Below, in pieces: positions 8,447 through 16,413 of a DNA stretch of 64,000 bases. Every line of letters starts with the position of its first letter. The first letter of the stretch is position 1. Where the stretch lies: the NCBI GenBank assembly GCA_963677375.2, contig CAXXIF010000005.1:62001-126000 (forward strand). The letters run 5' to 3'. Both the position numbers and the translations under genes were made by a program. The notes under the pieces are model-generated. The model saw nothing but the letters and a program-made list of their open reading frames with translations. It ran no database searches and was not told the DNA's origin. This DNA comes from Pseudaeromonas sp963677375. Its GTDB lineage: Bacteria > Pseudomonadota > Gammaproteobacteria > Enterobacterales > Aeromonadaceae.

Positions 8447-10495
8447 ATGGGCTACGAAGTTGATGAGGACATCCTGCAGGACTTTTTGGTCGAAGCATCG
8501 GAAATCCTAGAGCAGCTCTCTGAGCAGCTGGTCGAACTGGAAAAGCGTCCCAATGATCGTGAACTGTTGAATGCTATTTTTCGCGGTTTTCACACGGTCA
8601 AGGGGGGGGCTGGCTTTCTGTCTCTCACAGAACTAGTTGATGCTTGTCATGGCGCCGAAAACGTTTTTGACACCTTGCGTAATGGCGGTCGGCAGGTTGA
8701 TTCGGAGCTGATGGACACTATTTTGCAGACTCTGGATGCGATCAATGAAATGTTCGTCAGGGTCCAAAATAGAGAAGCTCTTGAGCCTGCCGCGCCTGAG
8801 TTGCTGGCGGCCATGCATCATCTGAGTAAGCCGGCATCAGCGGCCGAATTGGCCGCCAAGAGTGCTCCTGCCCCTAAACCTGTTGTCGCAGCTCCGACCC
8901 CGGCCTCTACTGGGGGTTCGATTGATGATATATCCGATGATGAGTTTGAGCGTCTTCTGGATGAATTACATGGCGCAGGAAAGGTTCCTGCCGCACCGGC
9001 TCCAGCGCCGGTTTCATCGACGACTGTTAGTGGCGATATTACCGATGATGAGTTTGAGGCCCTGCTCGATCAATTGCATGGACAAGGTCTGCATGCCGGT
9101 AGTCCATCTTCATCGCCAGCACCTATGGTGCAAGCACAGTCAGAAGCGGATTCACTGATCGATGATGATGAATTCGAGCGTCTACTGGATGAATTGCACG
9201 GAAAAGGTAAGGCTCCTGCCGGTGGTAACGAGAGTGTCGATACCCAGGAGAGTGCAGAGCCAGTCGCTGTTACCGTGAGAGCCCAGGCGGCACCAGCTTC
9301 GCAGCCCGCTCAACAAGTGCAGAATGAAACAACAGTGCGGGTTGATACCCGTACTCTGGATGTCATCATGAACATGGTTGGCGAGCTGGTGCTAGTTCGA
9401 AACCGGTTGGTCAGTCTTGGAATTGCAAGTAATGACGAAGAGATGTCAAAGGCGGTGTCTAATCTGGATGTTGTGACGGCTGATTTGCAAGGTGCCGTCA
9501 TGAAGACCCGTATGCAGCCAATCAAGAAGGTTTTTGGACGATTCCCGCGTGTAGTCCGTGACCTTGCCCGTAGCCTGAAAAAAGATATCAACTTGGTCAT
9601 GGAGGGCGAAGATACGGATCTGGACAAGAACCTGGTTGAGGCACTGGCCGACCCTATGGTTCACCTGGTCCGCAATTCCTGTGACCATGGCATTGAAATG
9701 CCGGATATTCGGGCATCGGCAGGTAAGTCGCGTATCGGGACTATTCGCTTGAGTGCATCTCAAGAGGGCGATCACATCCTGCTGTTGATCGAGGATGATG
9801 GCGCCGGTATGGATCCGGAAAAACTGAAGGCTATTGCGATCAAGCGAGGAGTGCTTGATCCGGAGCAGGCAAACCGGATGAGTGACACCGAAGCTTACAA
9901 TCTGATTTTTGCACCGGGTTTTTCCACCAAGCAGGAAATATCAGACATTTCTGGCCGGGGCGTCGGGATGGATGTGGTGAAAACCAGCATCGCCCAACTT
10001 AATGGTTCTATTCATATCCATTCTGAACTAGGTGTCGGAACCCGACTGGAAATTAAGGTTCCGTTGACGCTCGCCATTCTGCCGACCCTGATGGTAGAAG
10101 TCGGTCAACAGACCTTCGCGTTGCCATTGACCAGTGTGAACGAGATTTTCAATTTGGATCTGACTCGCGCAAAGATGGTTGATGGACAAATGACGATTAT
10201 CGTCCGGGATAAAGTCATACCTCTGTTCTACCTTCAAGATTGGCTGGTTCGCGGGGCCAAAAGAAACATGCAGCGCAGAGAGCAGGGGCATGTGGTCATA
10301 GTACAGATTGGCATTCAGCAGGTCGGATTCGTTGTTGACAACCTGATTGGACAAGAAGAGGTGGTGATCAAACCTCTCGATAAATTATTACATGGTACTC
10401 CGGGTATGGCTGGCGCGACGATTACCAGCGATGGGGGAATTGCCCTGATATTGGATGTACCTAATCTGTTGAAGGCCTATGCCCGTCGACGCTGA
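8447..10495 (+). CDS. cheA: chemotaxis histidine kinase CheA
   Basis: 682 residues. The P1 Hpt domain carries the phospho-accepting H49 (FRGFHTVKGGAGF). After a long linker come the P3 dimerisation, P4 HATPase (NSCDHGIE, DDGAGMD, GRGVGMDVV) and P5 CheW-like domains. Between P1 and P3, the segment D-D-E-F-E-x-L-L-D-x-L-H-G occurs three times, near residues 165, 200 and 240, where a classical P2 would lie. Donates phosphate to CheY and CheB. Same operon as cheZ and cheB. Confidence 0.96.
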   Translation: MGYEVDEDILQDFLVEASEILEQLSEQLVELEKRPNDRELLNAIFRGFHTVKGGAGFLSLTELVDACHGAENVFDTLRNGGRQVDSELMDTILQTLDAINEMFVRVQNREALEPAAPELLAAMHHLSKPASAAELAAKSAPAPKPVVAAPTPASTGGSIDDISDDEFERLLDELHGAGKVPAAPAPAPVSSTTVSGDITDDEFEALLDQLHGQGLHAGSPSSSPAPMVQAQSEADSLIDDDEFERLLDELHGKGKAPAGGNESVDTQESAEPVAVTVRAQAAPASQPAQQVQNETTVRVDTRTLDVIMNMVGELVLVRNRLVSLGIASNDEEMSKAVSNLDVVTADLQGAVMKTRMQPIKKVFGRFPRVVRDLARSLKKDINLVMEGEDTDLDKNLVEALADPMVHLVRNSCDHGIEMPDIRASAGKSRIGTIRLSASQEGDHILLLIEDDGAGMDPEKLKAIAIKRGVLDPEQANRMSDTEAYNLIFAPGFSTKQEISDISGRGVGMDVVKTSIAQLNGSIHIHSELGVGTRLEIKVPLTLAILPTLMVEVGQQTFALPLTSVNEIFNLDLTRAKMVDGQMTIIVRDKVIPLFYLQDWLVRGAKRNMQRREQGHVVIVQIGIQQVGFVVDNLIGQEEVVIKPLDKLLHGTPGMAGATITSDGGIALILDVPNLLKAYARRR

Positions 10496-10515
10496 ACATA
10501 GAGAATGAAGAGAAC

Positions 10516-11673
10516 ATGGCAGTTAAGGTATTAGTTGTAGACGACTCCAGCTTTTTTCGTCGCAGAGTCAGCGAAATTATTAATCAAGATCCAGCTCTTG
10601 AGGTTATTGATACGGCGCAAAATGGCCGAGAGGCTGTGGATAAGGCTCTTCGTCTGCAACCGGATGTGATTACCATGGATATCGAGATGCCCGTTATGGA
10701 TGGCATCTCGGCAGTGCGGGAAATCATGGCCAAATGCCCAACGCCGATCCTGATGTTCTCTTCACTCACCCATGATGGTGCCAAGGCAACGCTGGATGCT
10801 CTGGATGCGGGGGCTCTGGATTTTTTACCCAAAAAATTTGAGGATATCGCACGAGACAAGGAAGAAGCGATCAAGTTATTGCAGCAGCGGGTGAAAGCAA
10901 TCGCTCGCCGTCGTATGTTTATGTCACCGGTGCGAAGCACCTCAATGCCGCATGGGACGGGGTCGAGTTCCTTGTCTCAAGCGACAACTCTGGGGCAAGG
11001 CTTGAGTGCGCCGAGAGCCATTACTCCGGCAGCAGAAAGACAGGTTCTCTCCGCTTCCACTCCGCACGTCTCGCCCGTTAACTTCAAAAAGTCCGGTAAA
11101 AACTATCAACTATTAGCGATTGGCACTTCCACCGGCGGGCCCGTTGCCTTACAAGCCGTATTAACTCAGTTACCGGCCAATTTCCCCTATCCAATTCTGC
11201 TTATTCAGCACATGCCTGCGACCTTTACTGCAGCTTTTGCGGCACGACTAAATGGACTATGCCAAATCAGTGTCAAAGAAGCGGAGGATGGTGACCTGTT
11301 GCGGCCCGGTGCTGCCTATCTGGCTCCTGGTGGAAAACAAATGATGCTGGATGGGCGGGGTAGCAGTGCACGTATTCGCATTATAGATGGGAATGACAAG
11401 GTGAATTACAAACCTTGTGTTGACATCACATTTGCCTCGTTGGCCAAGAGCCATGCCGATAAGGTATTAGCCGTGGTATTGACGGGAATGGGGGCTGATG
11501 GGCGTGATGGGGCTCGCCTGCTCAAAGAGCAGGGGGCAACCATATGGGCACAAGATGAAGCTAGCTGTGTGGTGTACGGCATGCCACAGGCTGTAGCTAA
11601 AGCCGGAGTCTCATCCGAGTCACTTCCTTTGGACAAAATTGCTCAACGTATTTTGGTCGAAATAGGGCGCTAA
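10516..11673 (+). CDS. cheB: chemoreceptor methylesterase CheB
   Basis: 385 residues. The N-terminal receiver domain has D9-D10 and phospho-acceptor D55 (VITMDIEMPVMDG). A Ser/Pro-rich linker leads to the methylesterase domain with GTSTGGPVALQ (nucleophile Ser), QHMPATFTAAFA (His) and LTGMGADGRDG (Asp). It removes methyl groups from receptors during adaptation. No cheR is visible in this window. Confidence 0.95.
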   Translation: MAVKVLVVDDSSFFRRRVSEIINQDPALEVIDTAQNGREAVDKALRLQPDVITMDIEMPVMDGISAVREIMAKCPTPILMFSSLTHDGAKATLDALDAGALDFLPKKFEDIARDKEEAIKLLQQRVKAIARRRMFMSPVRSTSMPHGTGSSSLSQATTLGQGLSAPRAITPAAERQVLSASTPHVSPVNFKKSGKNYQLLAIGTSTGGPVALQAVLTQLPANFPYPILLIQHMPATFTAAFAARLNGLCQISVKEAEDGDLLRPGAAYLAPGGKQMMLDGRGSSARIRIIDGNDKVNYKPCVDITFASLAKSHADKVLAVVLTGMGADGRDGARLLKEQGATIWAQDEASCVVYGMPQAVAKAGVSSESLPLDKIAQRILVEIGR

Positions 11674-11675
11674 GC

Positions 11676-12413
11676 ATGAGTCTTATCGGAATATTTGTCG
11701 CGATTGCTTTCATCATTGGGGCAAACCTCATCGAAGGTGGCCACCCCAGTGCCCTGCTGAATTTACCTGCATTCTTGATTGTAATCGGCGGTGCTATCGG
11801 TGCTGTTATGGTGCAGTTTGCCTTTGGTGTTTTGATTAGCTCATTGAAGCAATGTAAGTGGTTATTGGCTGGACCCAAACTGAATTTACTCGCGCAGGCT
11901 GAAATGCTGGAGGGCATGTCAACGACGGCTCGTCAACAAGGGCTGCTGGCGCTGGAAAATCAGGTGGCACAGATTGAAGATCCCTTCACGCGCAATGGGT
12001 TGCAAATGATCGTTGACGGGGTGGATAAAGAGCAACTGCACCAGTTACTCGAAAACGAGATCGAGATGGAACAACATGAGCTGGAACAGTCAGTAAAAGT
12101 ATTCGAGGCACTCGGTGGCTATGCCCCGACCATGGGGATACTGGGGGCCGTACTGGGACTGATCCACGCTATGGGTCTTCTGGATCAACCCGAAAAACTG
12201 GGACCTGCTATTGCCGTTGCCTTTGTGGCTACCATCTATGGAGTCGGTTCGGCCAATATTCTGTTTTTGCCGGTAGCAAATCGATTCAAAGCCTTTAATC
12301 ATGATATTGCCCATTTTAAATTGATGGTGCTTGAAGGGTTGCTGTCCATTGCCAGTGGTGAAAATACCATGCAGCTTAAACGGCGTTTGCAGGTTTACAT
12401 CGGAGAAGAGTAA
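11676..12413 (+). CDS. flagellar stator subunit, MotA/PomA family (MotC-like)
   Basis: 245 residues with four membrane segments and the MotA/TolQ/ExbB signature (APTMGILGAVLGLIHAMG). It starts two bases after cheB and is followed by a MotB-type partner, matching the motC-motD pair downstream of cheB in pseudomonads and related polar-flagellum operons. With its partner it would form a 5:2 ion-driven stator. The coupling ion (H+ or Na+) cannot be told from sequence by eye. Confidence 0.88.
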   Translation: MSLIGIFVAIAFIIGANLIEGGHPSALLNLPAFLIVIGGAIGAVMVQFAFGVLISSLKQCKWLLAGPKLNLLAQAEMLEGMSTTARQQGLLALENQVAQIEDPFTRNGLQMIVDGVDKEQLHQLLENEIEMEQHELEQSVKVFEALGGYAPTMGILGAVLGLIHAMGLLDQPEKLGPAIAVAFVATIYGVGSANILFLPVANRFKAFNHDIAHFKLMVLEGLLSIASGENTMQLKRRLQVYIGEE

Positions 12414-12416
12414 GCC

Positions 12417-13439
12417 ATGGCAAAGAAAAAAAAGGCCGAACCGCCGGAGAACCATGAGCGTTGGTTACTCTCTTACGCTGACTTTATGACACTGTTGTTT
12501 GCCCTGTTTGTGGTGTTGTATGGCTTTGCTATGTCCAAGCAAACTGAGGTCAAAGCATTGGTACAAGGGCTTATTCAAAGTTTCACTGAAATGGGATTCG
12601 TCACTGCCCGACCTGGCTCAACCGTGCTGGGTGGGAATATGGGCATAGCTCAGGGTAGTGATAGTTCCGATGTCAGCGCTTCATCTCCGAACCAGATTGT
12701 ATCCATTGTACAAGCACCTACCGAGGGTGGAGGGGGCATGCTTGATGTGGGACAACCTCCGACTCAACAACCAATTCCGACGCAAAACAGCCTGCAGGAA
12801 ACTAAAGATCAACTTCCAATTGATAAAAGCACCAGTAACAGCTCTGGTGCTCCATTTGATTCACTCAAAAAGGAGTTTAATAAGTCGTTGGAAGATCTGG
12901 TGTCTGCTGGACTTATCAGCATTAAATCGGATGAAAATTGGCTAACGATTGAATTAAGTTCCGGGCTTATCTTTCCGAGTGGAAGTGCCACCATATTGCT
13001 AAAAGCCAAGCCGATCCTGAAACAGATTGCCAAGACCCTGGCACCGCTGAATAACTATGTCCGAGTTCGCGGATATACCGATAATATCAATATCGGCAAT
13101 GAATTATATGCCTCTAACTGGGAGCTTTCGGCCTTTCGTGCCATCTCCGTCCTGAAAAGTCTGGGGGCTGACGGCATCCCTCCTGCTCAGTTGGCCATTG
13201 AAGCTTACGGTGAGTTTTCACCATTTGCGTCCAATACAACCGAACGCGGGCGAGAACTCAATCGCAAGGTTGTGATAGCTGTCTCCCGGTTTGCCTATAC
13301 ACCGAAACCCTTGCCAGTTATTGTCGATGAAGCTGCGGCCAAGCCCGGTGAAAAACCCAAAATGCAGAATATTAACCCGGATAATTACAATGTTATCCAA
13401 TTGCCAGATGGCCGGTTTAAATTAAAAAAGCAGGAATAA
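12417..13439 (+). CDS. flagellar stator subunit, MotB/PomB family (MotD-like)
   Basis: 340 residues. One N-terminal membrane segment carries the ion-binding Asp at residue 22 (SYADFMTLLFALFVVLYGF). A low-complexity linker of about 100 residues precedes an OmpA/MotB peptidoglycan-binding domain (RVRGYTDN, NWELSAFRA, RELNRKVVIAVSR). It starts three bases after its partner. The long Gln/Ser/Pro linker separates it from short enteric MotB. Confidence 0.9.
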   Translation: MAKKKKAEPPENHERWLLSYADFMTLLFALFVVLYGFAMSKQTEVKALVQGLIQSFTEMGFVTARPGSTVLGGNMGIAQGSDSSDVSASSPNQIVSIVQAPTEGGGGMLDVGQPPTQQPIPTQNSLQETKDQLPIDKSTSNSSGAPFDSLKKEFNKSLEDLVSAGLISIKSDENWLTIELSSGLIFPSGSATILLKAKPILKQIAKTLAPLNNYVRVRGYTDNINIGNELYASNWELSAFRAISVLKSLGADGIPPAQLAIEAYGEFSPFASNTTERGRELNRKVVIAVSRFAYTPKPLPVIVDEAAAKPGEKPKMQNINPDNYNVIQLPDGRFKLKKQE

Positions 13440-13443
13440 CGCC

Positions 13444-14223
13444 TTGATCGTATGGACAATTGCCAATCAAAAAGGTGGCGTTGGGAAAACCACAACCGTG
13501 GTTACCCTAGCAGGGCTGCTTGCTGCCCAAAATCAGCGCGTGCTGCTGATTGATACCGATCCTCATGCGTCGTTGACCAGTTATCTGGATTATGACTCAG
13601 ACGTATTGGAGGGTACCTTATTTGATTTATTTGAGCAGACAACCCCCGACCGCGCTCAGATAAAAAAGATCATTTTGCAAACACGCTTCGATAACATCAG
13701 CTTGATGCCCGCTTCTATCGCGTTATCCACATTGGATCGTACTCTGGGTGATCGCGATGGGATGGGGTTGATATTGCGCCGGGCTCTTGAACACGTCAGA
13801 GATGATTACGACGTTGTTCTGGTGGATTGTCCGCCGGTTCTGGGTGTCATGATGGTCAATGCCTTAGCTGCCAGCAGTCGTATACTGGTGCCTGTGCAAA
13901 CCGAGTTTTTGGCGCTTAAAGGGCTTGAACGTATGATCAAAACTTTCGAGATCATGCAGCACTCCAGTCAGCTACCATTTCGTTACACGATAGTACCAAC
14001 CATGTTCGATAAACGGACCCGAGCATCCTTGCAAAGTCTGGATACTGTTCGTGAGTTATATGGTCTTCGTGTTTGGGACTCTGTCATTCCCATCGACACC
14101 AAATTCAGAGATGCCAGCCATTTGCATATTCCGCCATCGATTTATGCGCCCGAGAGCCGGGGTAGTCAGGCCTATTCAAGTTTGCTTGATTATCTGCGTC
14201 AGCAAGAGGAGGGCGCGCCATGA
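13444..14223 (+). CDS. parC: ParA-like ATPase positioning chemotaxis arrays (ParC)
   Basis: 259 residues, TTG start a few bases after an AGGA site and the previous stop. Deviant Walker A (NQKGGVGKTT), DTDPHASLTSYLDYD switch and VLVDCPPVLG motif place it in the ParA/Soj family. In Vibrio, the che-operon ParA homologue ParC anchors chemosensory arrays at the cell pole together with ParP, encoded next with an ATGA overlap. The role is inferred from context; chromosome segregation is unlikely as no parB is nearby. Confidence 0.83.
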   Translation: MIVWTIANQKGGVGKTTTVVTLAGLLAAQNQRVLLIDTDPHASLTSYLDYDSDVLEGTLFDLFEQTTPDRAQIKKIILQTRFDNISLMPASIALSTLDRTLGDRDGMGLILRRALEHVRDDYDVVLVDCPPVLGVMMVNALAASSRILVPVQTEFLALKGLERMIKTFEIMQHSSQLPFRYTIVPTMFDKRTRASLQSLDTVRELYGLRVWDSVIPIDTKFRDASHLHIPPSIYAPESRGSQAYSSLLDYLRQQEEGAP

Positions 14224-14933
14224 GTCAAGATTCCCAGTTCAAGGCAATGGATAGCTACTTTCAGTCTCTGCTGTCCGAGACAGTCAGTGAGCCATTGGTC
14301 CCTCAACCGGTTTTAGCTAAGGAGCTTGCTATTGCGGTACCTTTCGCTGAACCCGTGGTGGAGCAACAGACTCGTTTAGCTGATTTACTGGCTCAGGTTG
14401 AACCCATCAGTGAAACCAAGGTAACCAGCACCACCAGCACGCAAATTCGGGTACAGAAAGCTCAGCCACCTGCACCGCCCGCTTGGAAAAATATTGAGCC
14501 GGGAAAAGAGTTTCAAGCACTATTTTTTGTCGTATCCGGTGTGACCTTTGCGGTACCACTTACCGAGCTGGGTGGTATTCACCAAATTTCCAAGATCAAT
14601 ACTCTGTTTGGTAAACCAGATTGGTTTGCCGGGGTTATGACGCAGCGGGAGGCTCAACTCAATGTGGTTGATACCACGCGCTGGATCATGCCTGGCCAAA
14701 CGGCTGCTGATCCTTACGAATATCTTGTGATGTTAGGTAATAGCCAATGGGGGCTAGCGTGCCATCAACTCAATGGTACTGAATTGTTACAGCATGAGCG
14801 GATCCAGTGGCGGAGTAGTGCAGGCAAACGTCCTTGGTTGGCCGGTATGGTAAAAGACAAGATGTGTGCCTTACTTCATGTACAGGAGCTGTTGGCTTTA
14901 TTAAAGAAGGGAGTGAATATTGATGGGAACTAA
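14220..14933 (+). CDS. parP: CheW-domain array-inheritance protein ParP
   Basis: 237 residues. About 90 variable N-terminal residues precede a CheW-like domain (FQALFFVVSGVTFAVPLTELGGIHQI, then PDWFAGVMTQREAQLNVVDT). This matches ParP, whose CheW-like interface inserts into arrays and whose N-terminus binds ParC. The start overlaps the parC stop as ATGA, and cheW follows. It could be called a second CheW, but the N-terminal extension and parC coupling favour ParP. Confidence 0.78.
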   Translation: MSQDSQFKAMDSYFQSLLSETVSEPLVPQPVLAKELAIAVPFAEPVVEQQTRLADLLAQVEPISETKVTSTTSTQIRVQKAQPPAPPAWKNIEPGKEFQALFFVVSGVTFAVPLTELGGIHQISKINTLFGKPDWFAGVMTQREAQLNVVDTTRWIMPGQTAADPYEYLVMLGNSQWGLACHQLNGTELLQHERIQWRSSAGKRPWLAGMVKDKMCALLHVQELLALLKKGVNIDGN

Positions 14934-14997
14934 GATCGCACTCTCTCAAGTTTGTTGCTAATTTTGTTTCATGACGCCCGATATAAGGAATCAAAAT

Positions 14998-15483
14998 ATG
15001 AGTCAGAAGCGTAACGTGGCGCAGAATGTTGCGGAAGAAGTGCTCCAGTGGGTTACATTTCAGCTGGATCGTGAAACCTATGGCATTAATGTCATGCAGG
15101 TTCAAGAAGTGCTGCGTTATACCGAAATTGCATCGGTTCCTGGCGCTCCCGATTATGTTCTAGGAATTATCAATCTTCGGGGTAATGTGGTCACTGTGAT
15201 CGATACTCGCTCCCGGTTTGGTTTACAGCCTGCTGAAGTCAGCGATAACTCAAGAATCGTCATCATCGAGGCAGAGAAACAGGTTATCGGTATTCTGGTT
15301 GATAGTGTGGCAGAGGTGGTTTATCTGAGAGCCTCAGAAATTGATGTGGCACCGAGTGTCGGTACAGAGGAAAGCGCCAAGTTTATTCAAGGCGTCAGTA
15401 ATCGAGATGGTGAACTCTTGATACTGGTCGATCTGAACAAGCTCTTGTCCGATGAAGAGTGGGATGAGTTGAATTTGCTTTGA
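14998..15483 (+). CDS. cheW: chemotaxis coupling protein CheW
   Basis: 161 residues from ATG 14998, chosen over ATG 14971 because AAGGAA lies nine bases before it and the protein then starts like known CheW (MSQKRNVAQNVAEEVLQWVTF). The full CheW fold is present (YGINVMQVQEVLRY, VLGIINLRGNVVTVIDTR, FIQGVSNRDGELLILVDL). It links receptors to CheA. Confidence 0.95.
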   Translation: MSQKRNVAQNVAEEVLQWVTFQLDRETYGINVMQVQEVLRYTEIASVPGAPDYVLGIINLRGNVVTVIDTRSRFGLQPAEVSDNSRIVIIEAEKQVIGILVDSVAEVVYLRASEIDVAPSVGTEESAKFIQGVSNRDGELLILVDLNKLLSDEEWDELNLL

Positions 15484-15485
15484 GT

Positions 15486-15899
15486 ATGGATCTGAATCTC
15501 ATCGCACTGAGCGTGGCGGTTGTCGCTTTGCTGGTTGCTAGTTCTGCATTGCTGCTCTTATGGCTGGGTATGAGCCGAAGTAAGCGCAAACTACAAGCTA
15601 TGGAACTGCTGTTGAAGGAGCTTCTCAAGGCCCGTGATAGTGCTCGCAAGCAACTGAACGAACTACATAGTAGTGCGTTGGGGACAGGTCAGAAGTTAGG
15701 CGAACTGGAAAAGGGTATTTTGACGATTGCCGAGCGTCAGCAAGAATTGGTGCTCCGAGACCCGGATAGTCGTCTCTACAGCCGGGCTGCGCGCATGGTT
15801 GAATTGGGGGCCGGGTTGGATGAGGTCATGGCTGAATGTGAAATTCCGAAGGCCGAAGCTGAATTGTTGATTTCGTTGCGTAGCGCCAAGACCCGGTGA
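15486..15899 (+). CDS. DUF2802 membrane protein of chemotaxis operon
   Basis: 137 residues from ATG 15486; a TTG at 15480 would overlap the cheW stop. One N-terminal membrane segment, a charged coiled-coil-like stretch (about residues 40-85), and a C-terminal helix-turn-helix-like DUF2802 block (LYSRAARMVELGAGLDEVMAE, then CEIPKAEAELLISL). DUF2802 genes commonly end polar-flagellum che operons; the function is unknown. A terminator follows 80 bp downstream. Confidence 0.8.
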   Translation: MDLNLIALSVAVVALLVASSALLLLWLGMSRSKRKLQAMELLLKELLKARDSARKQLNELHSSALGTGQKLGELEKGILTIAERQQELVLRDPDSRLYSRAARMVELGAGLDEVMAECEIPKAEAELLISLRSAKTR

Positions 15900-15909
15900 T
15901 CCTGCTTGC

Positions 15910-15943
15910 TTTGTGCAAGAGCGAACTTTGTGCAAGAGCGAAC
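15910..15943. repeat. 17-bp perfect tandem duplication
   Basis: TTTGTGCAAGAGCGAAC occurs twice back to back just after the DUF2802 stop and before the terminator. It is probably a simple slippage duplication with no evident function. Confidence 0.8.
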
Positions 15944-15979
15944 TGGATCTAGCTCTGATTTAAAGCGAACCATAGAACC

Positions 15980-16017
15980 AATGCCGATCAGTCCAGCGAC
16001 TGATCGGCATTTTTTTG
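15980..16017 (+). terminator. intrinsic terminator of flagellar/che operon
   Basis: Perfect stem ATGCCGATCAG / CTGATCGGCAT (11-12 bp), eight-base loop, then seven T. It closes the operon starting at the sigma-54 promoter near 2020. Confidence 0.9.
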
Positions 16018-16093
16018 GCAAACGATAAGAAGGGTGCGCAAGTCTGTAGTGGGTAGCCTTTTGCCAATATCTCTTCGATAGATATGGTTATTT

Positions 16094-16411
16094 TCAGACT
16101 TGTGTGTCTAATGCGCTCGACCCATCCTGCCGGCGCCAGTGTTCTGGGTACTTGCCTTGCAGCATATAGGAGTAGGATAAAATTTCAGCAATGACGATAT
16201 AAAGCGCAGGTGGAATGGTCTCTCCCTCTTGCAGACTTTCAAGACGCTGCAGTAATGCCGGGTCCTGGTGGATATAAAGCCCGGCAGCCTCAGCCATCGC
16301 TATAATTTGGTCTGCTAGGTTGCCTTCGCCTTTGGCCGCAACGTGGGGGGCCTGAGTGCCATCATAACGTAGCGAGACAGCCTTGAGGGGATCGTCTGAT
16401 TTTGAGGTCAT
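16094..16411 (-). CDS. FlhB C-terminal homologue (FhlB-like)
   Basis: 105 residues from ATG 16411; a TTG at 16417 would overlap the upstream stop. It aligns with the cytosolic domain of FlhB/EscU (KAVSLRYDGTQAPHVAAKGEG, LADQIIAMAEAAG, IPPALYIVIAEILSYSYML). It has no membrane part and no NPTH cleavage motif. Such FhlB proteins can partly replace the FlhB C-terminus in export switching. It is coupled to the FliK-like gene upstream on the same strand. Confidence 0.82.
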   Translation of the reverse strand: MTSKSDDPLKAVSLRYDGTQAPHVAAKGEGNLADQIIAMAEAAGLYIHQDPALLQRLESLQEGETIPPALYIVIAEILSYSYMLQGKYPEHWRRQDGSSALDTQV

Positions 16412-16413
16412 AT

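Noticed and set aside
13444..14223. Chromosome or plasmid partition ParA
   Set aside because: No parB or parS nearby; coupling to a CheW-domain gene in the che operon favours ParC.
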